Shown here piece after piece: positions 29,877 to 38,522 of a stretch of DNA of 54,072 nt. Numbering within the stretch: the stretch's first letter is position 1; every line of letters starts with the position of its first letter. The stretch is from a virus, in the IMG/VR virus record IMGVR_UViG_3300008339_000081, positions 1 through 54,072 of that record, one strand, 5' to 3'. The translations under genes and the position numbers were made by a program. The notes beneath the pieces are model-generated. The model ran no database searches and was not told the DNA's origin. It saw only the letters and a program-made list of their open reading frames with translations.

Positions 29877-30830
29877 ATGGAAAATCAAGCTTTACTTATA
29901 TTACTTGAATCCGTACTAGGTAAAGGTCATCCTACTAGTAAGGGCAATGTAGCATTTCATTGTCCCTTTTGTAATCACCACAAACGTAAACTAGAGGTTC
30001 AACTTGACACCAATGAAAAAAATGAAAATCCATGGCATTGTTGGACGTGCCCACCAAAAAATAGTTCTAAAGGTAAAACAATAAAATCATTATTAAAGAA
30101 ATTAGACGCGCCTGAAGATAAAACTAAAGAACTAAACCTAATAATTAGACCAGGTAAAACTAAACAAACTACAGAAACTAATACAAAATTACCTGCTGAA
30201 TTTATTCCTCTTTATAATGTTAATACAACCGATAAATCCATAAAATTAGCCGCAAAACATGCGATTAAATACATTAAAAATAGAGGATTGACGGAGATGG
30301 ATATTTTAAAATACAATATTGGATTTTGTGCAGAAGGCAAGTATACTAATAGAATTATTATACCGTCTTATGATGGATTAGGTCAACTAAATTATTTTAT
30401 AGCACGAGACTACTCAGATACCTTAAGTAGAAAATATGATAACCCATCTGTACCTGTTAAAAATATAATTGGTATGGAACTATACATTAATTGGAGTGCT
30501 CCTATAATATTAGTAGAAGGTATGTTTGATTTTCTAACAATTAAACGTAATTGTATTCCATTATTTGGTAAGGTAATACATGAAATACTAATGAAAAAAT
30601 TAGTATCGTCTGATGTACAAAAAATATACATAGCATTAGATAAAGATGCTATTAAGGATGCTTTAAAACATTGTGAAATGTTAATGTCCTTTGGTAAAGA
30701 AGTATACTTGGTAGAGTTAGATGGTAAAGATGCAAACACAATAGGATTTGAAAATTTTCTTAATATTATAGAAAATACATTACCACTAACATTCCAAAGT
30801 TTATTAGTAAAAAAATTAGATAATATATGA
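29877..30830 (+). CDS. DNA primase, DnaG/gp61-like
   Basis: A 317-residue protein. It has an N-terminal zinc-binding domain with CPFC (29, 32) and CWTC (55, 58), a linker, and a TOPRIM core with ILVEG (Glu 214) and IALDKD (Asp 255, 257). These are the metal-binding residues that make RNA primers for lagging-strand synthesis. It is about the size of T4 gp61. It overlaps the PD-(D/E)XK nuclease gene by four bases, suggesting replication-recombination functions expressed together although embedded in the late block. Confidence 0.8.
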   Translation: MENQALLILLESVLGKGHPTSKGNVAFHCPFCNHHKRKLEVQLDTNEKNENPWHCWTCPPKNSSKGKTIKSLLKKLDAPEDKTKELNLIIRPGKTKQTTETNTKLPAEFIPLYNVNTTDKSIKLAAKHAIKYIKNRGLTEMDILKYNIGFCAEGKYTNRIIIPSYDGLGQLNYFIARDYSDTLSRKYDNPSVPVKNIIGMELYINWSAPIILVEGMFDFLTIKRNCIPLFGKVIHEILMKKLVSSDVQKIYIALDKDAIKDALKHCEMLMSFGKEVYLVELDGKDANTIGFENFLNIIENTLPLTFQSLLVKKLDNI

Positions 30831-31615
30831 TAGATAAAAATTTCAATGTGATCAAAGATCCCAAAATTAAACGCATTATTCAATACAGTGAAGACAATAA
30901 ACAAATTAATATTTTAGACCAACGTTTTTATAAACGCAATGACAAATATTACCCTTCAGTATCAACGATATTAAATTACTTTCCTAAAAATCAATTTTTT
31001 CATAATTGGTTAAAAGATGTAGGTCATAATAGTGATATTATAGCATCTAAAGCCGCTGCTGAAGGTACACAAGTACACAATGCTGTTGAAAAATTTATAA
31101 ACGGTGAAGAAATAGTGTGGATTGAAGAAAACGGTCACGTTAACTATGCGCTAGATGTTTGGAAAATGATCTTACGTTTTACTGAATTTTGGAACCGTGA
31201 AAAACCTGAGTTAGTAGCAGCAGAATACCATTTATTCTCAGATCAACATGAATACGCAGGAACAGCCGACTTAATTGTAAGATTACGTGGTAAATTATGG
31301 TTATTAGATATTAAAACATCCAATTCACTACACACTAGCTACGATTTACAGTTAGCTGCCTACACTAAAGCATGGAACGAGACTCATGATGAGCATGTAA
31401 CTGATACGGGAATCATATGGTTAAAAGCAGCTACTCGTGGCGAGGATAAAAAAGGTGAAAAAATACAAGGAGCTGGGTGGCAATTAAAAGTAATTGGTGA
31501 TATTGATAAAAATTTTGAAATGTTTACCAAAATATACGATATATATAAATTAGAAAACCCAGATGATGTACCTTATAGCCAGTCATTGCCTGTATCCGTT
31601 AAACTAGCAGAGTAG
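30827..31615 (+). CDS. PD-(D/E)XK nuclease (RecB/Cas4-type)
   Basis: A 262-residue protein. Motifs in order: AAAEGTQVHNAVEKF (residues 76-90), Glu 133 in AAEYHLFS, Asp 148 in GTADLIV, Asp 161-Ile-Lys 163 in LDIKTS, and QLAAY (175-179). This is the standard layout of RecB-like phage exonucleases that process DNA ends. Start overlaps the primase stop, so the pair is translationally coupled. Confidence 0.8.
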   Translation: MIDKNFNVIKDPKIKRIIQYSEDNKQINILDQRFYKRNDKYYPSVSTILNYFPKNQFFHNWLKDVGHNSDIIASKAAAEGTQVHNAVEKFINGEEIVWIEENGHVNYALDVWKMILRFTEFWNREKPELVAAEYHLFSDQHEYAGTADLIVRLRGKLWLLDIKTSNSLHTSYDLQLAAYTKAWNETHDEHVTDTGIIWLKAATRGEDKKGEKIQGAGWQLKVIGDIDKNFEMFTKIYDIYKLENPDDVPYSQSLPVSVKLAE

Positions 31616-31616
31616 T

Positions 31617-31625
31617 ATATTTATA
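31617..31625 (+). promoter_or_regulatory. Late-type promoter motif
   Basis: ATATTTATA, 15 bases before ATG 31641. Confidence 0.5.
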
Positions 31626-31640
31626 CCATATTAATTATTT

Positions 31641-32504
31641 ATGGATAAAAATATATTTAGTAAAGAGTGGTGGAATAAAGCATTTCAATTACATGAATCT
31701 CCCCCAAATAATTTTGAAGATGATGATAATCACCAATATGTTGAGGATAATTTAAGTGCTTTAAATAAAGCAGCATTAGTTTTTAATTTTCCTGTAGAGG
31801 ATTTACAATTAGCTTTTAACGGTGCTAATGACGTAGTATTAATTGATGACGTTTGGTCTAAATTAGAAAATACTAATTCGTACAATATTAAAAGCTTGGG
31901 TCAAGCATTGCTATACGCTAAAGAACATAAAATAGACCCTGTTCCTTATTTAAAGGCTGTTAAAAATTTAAAACCACTACCTAAAGCATTAATACTAAAT
32001 TATGATAGTGATAAGTATTATTTGGTTAATGGTGAATTTATATTATCATTACATAAAGCATTAAATCTTATTCCTGAGGCATTAGTAGCTATTATTAATC
32101 CTAAAATAAAGGAAGATGGAAGCCAAGAAGATGAAGTTAATTTAGTAAACGAATTTATTAATTACGTTAAAGAAGACTTAGGATTAGCCCAAATCCCTAA
32201 GATACAATTCTCAGACGATACTGATCATGTTAAAAAACAACGTTCGTTTGGGTATTTTTCTCCTAATACTAATGAAATATGGGTTTACGTAGGCGATAGA
32301 AACATGGCTGATATTTTTCGTACATTAGCTCATGAATTAATCCATCGTAAACAAGATGAAGATGGAAAAATAAATTATGAAAGTGGTAAGACTGGTAGTG
32401 ATATCGAAAATGAAGCAAATGCTAAAGCAGGTGTATTGTTAAGAGATTTTGGAAAAAAATATGAGGGAATATATGATACTCCTATAAAGAAATTTATAAA
32501 ATAA
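31641..32504 (+). CDS. Zinc metallopeptidase-like protein
   Basis: A 287-residue protein. The C-terminal half has AHELIH (HExxH at 231-235) and a downstream ENEA (Glu 257) that could be the third zinc ligand, a gluzincin-like layout. The N-terminal half (LILNYDSDKYYLVNGEFILS, near 117-136) resembles the 'value-known, entity-found' ParB-like pattern but lacks its usual Arg, so it looks degenerate. Possible roles are virion maturation or a protease delivered with the genome. No capsid-targeting-type start is seen. Confidence 0.65.
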   Translation: MDKNIFSKEWWNKAFQLHESPPNNFEDDDNHQYVEDNLSALNKAALVFNFPVEDLQLAFNGANDVVLIDDVWSKLENTNSYNIKSLGQALLYAKEHKIDPVPYLKAVKNLKPLPKALILNYDSDKYYLVNGEFILSLHKALNLIPEALVAIINPKIKEDGSQEDEVNLVNEFINYVKEDLGLAQIPKIQFSDDTDHVKKQRSFGYFSPNTNEIWVYVGDRNMADIFRTLAHELIHRKQDEDGKINYESGKTGSDIENEANAKAGVLLRDFGKKYEGIYDTPIKKFIK

Positions 32505-32508
32505 AGTT

Positions 32509-33093
32509 ATGAGCAATGAATCGTTATTGAAAAAAGAATTTAAGGAACGCGATGTGCAACGTTTGCGTAACTTAGTTTCTAAAAATTATACAGATAAAAC
32601 TGTAACACAAGTAGGTTATACCAAAGCACAAACAGACTATAAAGAGGGTGATGTGTGGGAAGAAAATGGCAAAACATGGACCATTAAAAATGGTATAAAG
32701 ATGACCATAACTAAACTAGATTTGGTTAAGAGTATATTACAAATGCCGCTAACATGCCCTGAATGTAAACGAGCCATGAATAAAGGCCGTTTAGATAAAC
32801 ATATGTACAGTATCCATAAAAAATGTTCTGATTGCGTTATAGCGCATGAAACCGAACTAAAACGCATAGGTAAATTTGAGGAATACCAAAAAAGCATATT
32901 ATCTCGCGGTGTTGAAGTACATATTAAAGAAATGGAAGATATACTACTTGAATTATCATTAGGTATTAACGAAGGTTCATTCGTAACTGAAAGTGGAGAT
33001 GTTGAAGAATGGAAAGGTAAAGGTGTAGATGAGCAAGAAATAATTAAAGATATTCAAGAATACATACAAAAACTTAAGGACAGTATTAAGTAA
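32509..33093 (+). CDS. Zinc-finger phage protein, function unknown
   Basis: A 194-residue protein with CPEC and a following H...H...CSDC cluster (about residues 83-108: PLTCPECKRAMNKG, then HMYSIHKKCSDCVI). The remainder is helical and acidic. I recognise the same arrangement in T4-like phages of marine bacteria as a conserved hypothetical protein. A nucleic-acid or assembly role is possible. Confidence 0.6.
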   Translation: MSNESLLKKEFKERDVQRLRNLVSKNYTDKTVTQVGYTKAQTDYKEGDVWEENGKTWTIKNGIKMTITKLDLVKSILQMPLTCPECKRAMNKGRLDKHMYSIHKKCSDCVIAHETELKRIGKFEEYQKSILSRGVEVHIKEMEDILLELSLGINEGSFVTESGDVEEWKGKGVDEQEIIKDIQEYIQKLKDSIK

Positions 33094-33094
33094 T

Positions 33095-33103
33095 ATATTT
33101 ATT
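33095..33103 (+). promoter_or_regulatory. Late-type promoter motif
   Basis: ATATTTATT, three bases before ATG 33107, heading the run of tagged proteins. Confidence 0.5.
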
Positions 33104-33106
33104 GGT

Positions 33107-33754
33107 ATGAAAATATCAACACTACGCCAAATAATACAAGAAGAATTATTTAAAGAAGATGATTGTGGGTGTAATGGTCCTAAATTAGTCCTAACAGAAT
33201 CTACTAATAATTTAGTTTTATCTGAAGGATTAAAATACCACATCAGAGAAGGTAAAATGTTAATTCATAATGTTTACCGCCCATTATCTAAAAATTATTT
33301 TGAATTATTCCGTGAAGCACGTGAATTATACAACAAAGGTTTATTATCTGTAGTTGAAGACGATGCTGAATTATTAGAATCTAATATAGGTGAGTTTGGT
33401 GAATATAATGGGATAACTGTTCCACTTGATTATCCAATCAGTATTGATGAATTAATTACTGAGGCCGCTAAACAAAAGAAAAAAACACCGCCTATTGGTA
33501 AACCAAAACGTGGTGGATCTAAAAAATTCTACGTTTACGTTCGTAAACCAGGAGGCGGAATTAAAAAAGTATCGTTTGGTGATACTACAGGATTACGTGC
33601 TAAATTAAATAACCCAAAAGCACGTAAAGCGTTTGCTGCTCGTCATGATTGTAAAAATAAAAAAGACAGAACTAAGGCGTCGTATTGGAGTTGTAGGCTC
33701 CCCAGGTACAGCAAGCTCTTGGGTTTTAAGACCAGCTTTAGCGGTTATTGGTAG
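33107..33754 (+). CDS. Tagged protein with DUF5872-like C-terminus
   Basis: A 215-residue protein starting MKISTLRQIIQEELFKED, with I-Q-E at 10-12 (capsid-targeting-like tag). The C-terminal 65 residues (KKFYVYVRKPGGGIKKVSFG, then KARKAFAARHDC, then ASYWSCRLPRY) match a basic Cys/His/Trp-containing domain I know as DUF5872-like from phages. Function unknown; the basic, probably metal-binding domain plus tag would suit a protein packaged on DNA. Confidence 0.65.
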   Translation: MKISTLRQIIQEELFKEDDCGCNGPKLVLTESTNNLVLSEGLKYHIREGKMLIHNVYRPLSKNYFELFREARELYNKGLLSVVEDDAELLESNIGEFGEYNGITVPLDYPISIDELITEAAKQKKKTPPIGKPKRGGSKKFYVYVRKPGGGIKKVSFGDTTGLRAKLNNPKARKAFAARHDCKNKKDRTKASYWSCRLPRYSKLLGFKTSFSGYW

Positions 33755-33755
33755 G

Positions 33756-33764
33756 ATATTTATA
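33756..33764 (+). promoter_or_regulatory. Late-type promoter motif
   Basis: ATATTTATA, four bases before ATG 33769. Confidence 0.5.
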
Positions 33765-33768
33765 AGTA

Positions 33769-34383
33769 ATGAAAGTAACATATTTAAAAAAATATATTAA
33801 AGAAGAGTTAAGTCGAATATTAGAAATGTTCGATAAACCTTTACCTAATATAGAAAAAATATCTGATACTAAATACGTTGTAGGAAATGGACAAGATATT
33901 GAAGCAGAATATTACTTTAGAAGAATAGATATACAAAACAATAAATGGACCATAGCTTGGTCTTTTACAGATAATAATCAAAACACTACACCAGAAGCGT
34001 GGAAACAAATAACTGCTACTTCATATAAAATATTAGCAGATTTTATTCAAAATAAACATCCTAAATCTATAGAGATATCAGGTAATACTGATACCAAAAC
34101 CAATATTTATAAATCACAATCATTTATAAATAAATTACAAGATTTATTCAATAACCAATATAAAATTGATAATACACCTGAATATTCAGTAGTTATGAAT
34201 CGTATTGAAGATGTAGCAGAAGCCAATATTCAAAAACGAATGGAACATATAAATGAATCATATCAACAAGCTGTTAATTATTGGAAAAATGGTGATATAA
34301 CTGCTAAAAGTAAAATAGAACAGGTAAATGCTGTTAGAAGAATAGTAAAACGTACTGTAGTAGAGCATTTATACAGTATTTAA
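33769..34383 (+). CDS. Tagged hypothetical protein
   Basis: A 204-residue protein starting MKVTYLKKYIKEELSRIL, with I-K-E at 10-12. The middle (about residues 35-110) is an alpha/beta domain with NKWTIAWSF and KSIEISGNTDTKTNIYKSQS. This resembles a recurrent but uncharacterised phage domain whose last strand is followed by an x-x-x-Y-x-x motif. The C-terminus is helical and lysine-rich. Predicted internal head protein, by its tag. Confidence 0.55.
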   Translation: MKVTYLKKYIKEELSRILEMFDKPLPNIEKISDTKYVVGNGQDIEAEYYFRRIDIQNNKWTIAWSFTDNNQNTTPEAWKQITATSYKILADFIQNKHPKSIEISGNTDTKTNIYKSQSFINKLQDLFNNQYKIDNTPEYSVVMNRIEDVAEANIQKRMEHINESYQQAVNYWKNGDITAKSKIEQVNAVRRIVKRTVVEHLYSI

Positions 34384-34395
34384 ATAAATAAACAA

Positions 34396-34743
34396 ATGAT
34401 CAAACTAACAGATTTATTATTAGAAAGAGACCCTAAAGTAGGCACAGGTAAAAAACCTAAAGGATCAGGTCGTCGCTTATACACAGATGAAGATCCATCT
34501 GATACTGTTCGTGTTAAATTTAAAACAGTTCAAGATATAAAAGATACATTATCTAAAACATCATTCAAATCTAAATCACACGCTAGACAATCACAAATTA
34601 TTAATTTAATTCACCAACGTGTTAGAGCAGCTTATGGTAAAGCAAAAGATCCTGAAGTAAAAGCAAGATTAAAAAGAGGATTAGAATATATTACTAAACG
34701 TAAAGAAGCATCTAAAGAAAAAACTAAACGATTAAACAAATGA
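34396..34743 (+). CDS. Tagged basic protein
   Basis: A 115-residue, very basic protein starting MIKLTDLLLERD, with L-L-E at 8-10. The body (KSKSHARQSQIINLIHQRVRAAYG onward) is helical and lysine-rich, as expected for a DNA-associated internal head protein. It overlaps the next gene by four bases. Confidence 0.6.
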   Translation: MIKLTDLLLERDPKVGTGKKPKGSGRRLYTDEDPSDTVRVKFKTVQDIKDTLSKTSFKSKSHARQSQIINLIHQRVRAAYGKAKDPEVKARLKRGLEYITKRKEASKEKTKRLNK

Positions 34744-34985
34744 TTAAACTAACAGATATATTAAAAGAACATGAAGGTGAGGAATACCCATCATACATGT
34801 ATTCATCCATAGGCTTTGGTTGTCACGTATGTGAATACCATTATCAGGAAGAAGGTAAACACAAATGTAAAAATAAGTATTACCAAAAACTTATGGGTAC
34901 TGAGGATTTAATAAATCCAAAAACCAAAGAATCTATCAAAGACCCATCAAAATATTGTAGTAATTGGTTTCATCCTAAGAAGTAA
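34740..34985 (+). CDS. Tagged cysteine-rich protein
   Basis: An 81-residue protein starting MIKLTDILKEHEG, with L-K-E at 8-10. Four cysteines (FGCHVCEYH, HKCKN, KYCSNW) form a likely metal or iron-sulfur site. It overlaps both neighbours. The metal site is inferred from spacing only. Confidence 0.6.
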   Translation: MIKLTDILKEHEGEEYPSYMYSSIGFGCHVCEYHYQEEGKHKCKNKYYQKLMGTEDLINPKTKESIKDPSKYCSNWFHPKK

Positions 34986-35245
34986 TGCATCCCTATACTG
35001 ATTTAGAAACTACAGATACCTACATTATTCGTGAATTTAACGAAAATATAGATCCTATCGAATTAATGTGGCATCGCGATGATGAAAATCGCACACTGCA
35101 AATTATAGGTGAAACTGACTGGAAAATACAGCTTGATAACCAGCTGCCGACTTCCATGAATCAGCCAATATTTATTGAGAGACATACTTGGCATCGCGTT
35201 ATTAAAGGTACAGGTACGTTAAAACTAAAGATACATAAATCATGA
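34985..35245 (+). CDS. Cupin-like small protein
   Basis: An 86-residue strand-rich protein without the tag. ELMWHRDDENRTLQII, then FIERHTWHRVIKGTG, is the H-x-D...H-x-x-H-type pattern of a small cupin, common as a hypothetical protein in T4-like phages. Possible metal binding. It is tightly packed between two tagged genes, overlapping both. Confidence 0.6.
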   Translation: MHPYTDLETTDTYIIREFNENIDPIELMWHRDDENRTLQIIGETDWKIQLDNQLPTSMNQPIFIERHTWHRVIKGTGTLKLKIHKS

Positions 35246-35664
35246 TTAAACTAACAGACATACTAAACGAAATATTAACAGAAAAAAAGCTATGCCCTAA
35301 AGGCAAAGCTTATTATAATCGTCGTATAGCTGCTGGTGAAAAACCATCCGCTTATCTTTCTGGTCGTGCTGTTAAAGTATGTAAAGGTTTAATGGAAGAA
35401 GATGATTTGGACATGCATGAATCACTTCGTGATTGGTTTAAAAAAGAAGATTGGGTAAGAATAGATACACAAGGTAATATTACGGGACCTTGCGGGACAA
35501 TGAAAAAAGGTAAAGCAACCACGCGTTGTTTACCACGTAAAAAGGCTCAAAGTTTAACTAAAGCCGAACGTGCTGCTACATCACGAAAAAAAGTAGCCGG
35601 TAGCAAAAAAGGCAAACAGTTTGTAAAAAATACTAAAGCTGCTACTGTTCGTTTAAATAAATAA
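35242..35664 (+). CDS. Tagged basic protein, DUF6321-like C-terminus
   Basis: A 140-residue basic protein starting MIKLTDILNEILTEK, with L-N-E at 8-10. A LCPKGKAYYNRRIAAGEKP segment follows (a short motif frequent in phage proteins). The C-terminal SLRDWFKKEDWVRIDTQGNI and onward, with CGTMKKGK...RCLP and a lysine-rich tail, resembles DUF6321-type domains. Basic nature plus tag suggest an internal head protein. Confidence 0.65.
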   Translation: MIKLTDILNEILTEKKLCPKGKAYYNRRIAAGEKPSAYLSGRAVKVCKGLMEEDDLDMHESLRDWFKKEDWVRIDTQGNITGPCGTMKKGKATTRCLPRKKAQSLTKAERAATSRKKVAGSKKGKQFVKNTKAATVRLNK

Positions 35665-35695
35665 TATATGGAACCTGGTAGTAGAAACAAAATTA

Positions 35696-35908
35696 ATGAC
35701 CTGGAGAAAACAATTTTTAAGCAACTTAGCAACTTTCTGCCTAATGGCAGCAATGTTTTTCAATCCTCTTGGATTCGACGTGTTGTTCAAACTAATAATG
35801 ACCTTGACCGGTTCTTATTGGATTACGGATTTACTTTTTTACCTAGCTGCGGGGTTGTTTCTTGGGTTATATTTCTTATTGCGCTCTAAAGTTAACAAAT
35901 CACAATGA
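35696..35908 (+). CDS. Small membrane protein
   Basis: A 70-residue protein starting MTWRKQFLSN with hydrophobic spans at about residues 8-24 and 41-62, matching a small membrane protein I recall from related phages. An alternative frame from ATG 35668 covers the same bases, but its product lacks consistent features, so I reject it. It overlaps the next start by four bases. Confidence 0.6.
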   Translation: MTWRKQFLSNLATFCLMAAMFFNPLGFDVLFKLIMTLTGSYWITDLLFYLAAGLFLGLYFLLRSKVNKSQ

Positions 35909-38499
35909 ATAATATACACATATTAATAGAACATGTAGTACTTAATTGGCCTTTTCTAACTGAGGCAATGAGTGAAAAAGTGGTACAAGCATTAACCCAG
36001 AAATTTAAGGAAGAAGCAGAAGACTTTAATATAACTATTTCTGATGATGAAATTAAAAAGGCTATTACTGTTTTTGATACTAAATTTAAGCAAGACCCAA
36101 ACGTCTCTGAAAAAGATTTAAGTAAGTACTCATTAAAACAACTACTAAAAATAGTTTCATCTAAACCAGGCTTTGAAAAAGAAAAAGTTACTATAGTACC
36201 TACTCCAGATATGGTGTATAATGAAGATGGTATTGTTATATATAACGGTGATGTAGAAGGAAAATGTGTAAGATATGGTGCTGGAGAAAGATGGTGTATT
36301 ACTAGAGGATCATTTGGAAATTATCGATTTGACCCCGGAAGAGGATATCCTAACTTTTACTTAGTTAGAAATACCAATCTCCCAGATAGTGATCCTCTTA
36401 GTTTCGTTGCTATTCAAGCAAGAAATAATGGACGATATGTTTATACTAATCGTAAAAATAGTCCTCATGAATCTAAAGAAATGGATTTTGATAAATTACT
36501 TGATGAAGTACCTTATTTAAATTCTATAGATAATGTAAAAAGTATTCTTAAGCATATTCCTATAAGTCAAGCAGAAATAAATGTAGAAAAAAGATTTAAA
36601 AATGGTATTAGTTTTAGAGAATGGGCTAATGATTTAGATTTTGAAGAGAAAAAACTTTACATATCTGTAAGAGGTTCTTATATAGCAAGTAGATATTCAA
36701 GCAATGAATTATTTAGGGATTTATCTACTGACTCATTTATTGTTAAAGTTCTTCCTAAATATGATAAATTAGCAGAATGGATATTTCAAAATCCGTGGAT
36801 TCTTGGTTTTGATAATTTATTAAAACAGATAGAAATATTTAAACCAGAATACCAAAAATCATTATTAGCAAAAGTTAATGCTCCCGGTCATCCTATAAAT
36901 GTTACTGGAGAAAATATCTTGAACAAAGAGTTTAACTTTGATTTTGCTAAAGCTTTAGTTAAAACTGGTAAAGTACCTACTGATAGTAATTATAATCTTT
37001 ATGTAACTGAAGATGGTAGAACTATAGTAAATATATCATACGATAGAACAGGAACATACATTGACGTTATTACTGAAGAAGAAACATATAAGGATGTTAA
37101 ATTATCTAAAAGAACACAAAAATATTTATTTGATTACCCAAACATAAGTGATATACCTTTAGATTCACTAGCACGTGCTATACAGGCAAACAATTTAGAT
37201 AATACCGCAATAAGCGGAATTATTGATAAAGCTAGAACATCTAACGATATATCAAAGAAAATAATAAAAATAGGAGATACTGAAGTACTTTTTGATACCT
37301 CAGGAAATAGACTTAAAATATACCAAGTTGAAGGAAACAGTATTATTCCTGCTGATACTAGTAATGAAAATGTAATAGCTGCTAAAAATAAATTTGTTGA
37401 AGAAGCAGCATCAAATGAAGAAGTTCAAAATAATTTAATAACTTCTATTTTTAATAAATCACCTTTATTTAATAGTGAAATTTCTTCTAAGATATTATCT
37501 AATGTTCCTAAAAGTAAATTGATGAGAGGAGTAGAAGGTATATCTACGTATGATGGAAACTTATACGTGTTTGATATTCCTTCTTCTTTTAAGTTTAAAG
37601 CTTTTAGATATTCGGATGAAACAGATAAAATGGAAGAAATAAGATTTTCTTATAGTCCTGAAGTAGGTTTAGCATATAAACAATTTTTAAATGATAATAA
37701 TATAAAATTGGACAACAATACTACTAGAAGTATATTTTCACAAAACCAATGGCAAGTAGGATATAAAGATAAACTAGCATTAGCTAGTATCCCTGATTTA
37801 CCATACACAGAAGATTCTACATATAGATTAAAAGTAGTAGATAACAAAATATACATTGTAAACACAGCTAACCCTGCAGAAAGTTTTAGAATATCAGAAA
37901 AAACAGGAAGAGTATTACAAGCTAGAGCTCCTAGAACAACTACTCCTCGCCCAACACCAGCTCAATTAGGAGCAGGTGAACGAGTACCAGCAGCAGGAAC
38001 CGGTAGAAGAGGAAGACCAGCAGGTGGTGCTAATAGACCAATTGAAGGTAATATAAGTGATGATTTACAAACTACTTTAGAAAATAGTAATTTATTAAAT
38101 TCATTTAACCAATTACCTGTAAATATCCGTGCTAAATTCTTCGGTGATTCTACTAGAGGAAATTTAAATACAGATAGAGGAGTATCACGCCGCGATAATC
38201 TATTAGGTAATTTGGGTCACGTTGATTATGTACGAATAGTAGGCCCTAGTGCCATATATGGTATCCAATTAGAATCAGGCAATTTAGTAGCATCTATAGT
38301 AGCCCAACCAGGAAATAGCCACTGGTTATTAACACAAAACGGTGCATTTCAATTAGATAGTCCTGCTAATTTGGTAGCCGCATTAAGACAACGTAATTTA
38401 ACAGAAATACGCAATTATATATTCAATGAATATATCGAACGTAATCCTGATAGAGTTGACGAATTGAAAAAACATATTGAAGAAATAAAAAATAGTTAA
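35905..38499 (+). CDS. Large protein with YGxGxxWC domain and AT-hook-like linker
   Basis: An 864-residue protein. RYGAGERWC at residues 123-131 places it in the same motif family as the early 1814-2767 product. A Pro/Gly/Arg linker near 680-715 includes RRGRPAGG, an AT-hook-like core, and is followed by a C-terminal domain ending in a charged helix. The start MNNIHILIEHV has L-I-E at 7-9 and could be a variant of the tag. Large size and late expression suggest a virion protein, perhaps ejected with DNA; not shown. Confidence 0.55.
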   Translation: MNNIHILIEHVVLNWPFLTEAMSEKVVQALTQKFKEEAEDFNITISDDEIKKAITVFDTKFKQDPNVSEKDLSKYSLKQLLKIVSSKPGFEKEKVTIVPTPDMVYNEDGIVIYNGDVEGKCVRYGAGERWCITRGSFGNYRFDPGRGYPNFYLVRNTNLPDSDPLSFVAIQARNNGRYVYTNRKNSPHESKEMDFDKLLDEVPYLNSIDNVKSILKHIPISQAEINVEKRFKNGISFREWANDLDFEEKKLYISVRGSYIASRYSSNELFRDLSTDSFIVKVLPKYDKLAEWIFQNPWILGFDNLLKQIEIFKPEYQKSLLAKVNAPGHPINVTGENILNKEFNFDFAKALVKTGKVPTDSNYNLYVTEDGRTIVNISYDRTGTYIDVITEEETYKDVKLSKRTQKYLFDYPNISDIPLDSLARAIQANNLDNTAISGIIDKARTSNDISKKIIKIGDTEVLFDTSGNRLKIYQVEGNSIIPADTSNENVIAAKNKFVEEAASNEEVQNNLITSIFNKSPLFNSEISSKILSNVPKSKLMRGVEGISTYDGNLYVFDIPSSFKFKAFRYSDETDKMEEIRFSYSPEVGLAYKQFLNDNNIKLDNNTTRSIFSQNQWQVGYKDKLALASIPDLPYTEDSTYRLKVVDNKIYIVNTANPAESFRISEKTGRVLQARAPRTTTPRPTPAQLGAGERVPAAGTGRRGRPAGGANRPIEGNISDDLQTTLENSNLLNSFNQLPVNIRAKFFGDSTRGNLNTDRGVSRRDNLLGNLGHVDYVRIVGPSAIYGIQLESGNLVASIVAQPGNSHWLLTQNGAFQLDSPANLVAALRQRNLTEIRNYIFNEYIERNPDRVDELKKHIEEIKNS

Positions 38500-38507
38500 T
38501 ATTTATA
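38499..38507 (+). promoter_or_regulatory. Late-type promoter motif
   Basis: ATATTTATA at the end of the preceding gene, 15 bases before ATG 38523. Confidence 0.5.
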
Positions 38508-38522
38508 TAAAATAACAATACC

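Noticed and set aside
35668-35889. A 73-codon frame overlapping the small membrane protein gene
   Set aside because: The frame at 35696 gives a coherent two-span membrane protein and couples to the next gene by overlap; the other frame does not.
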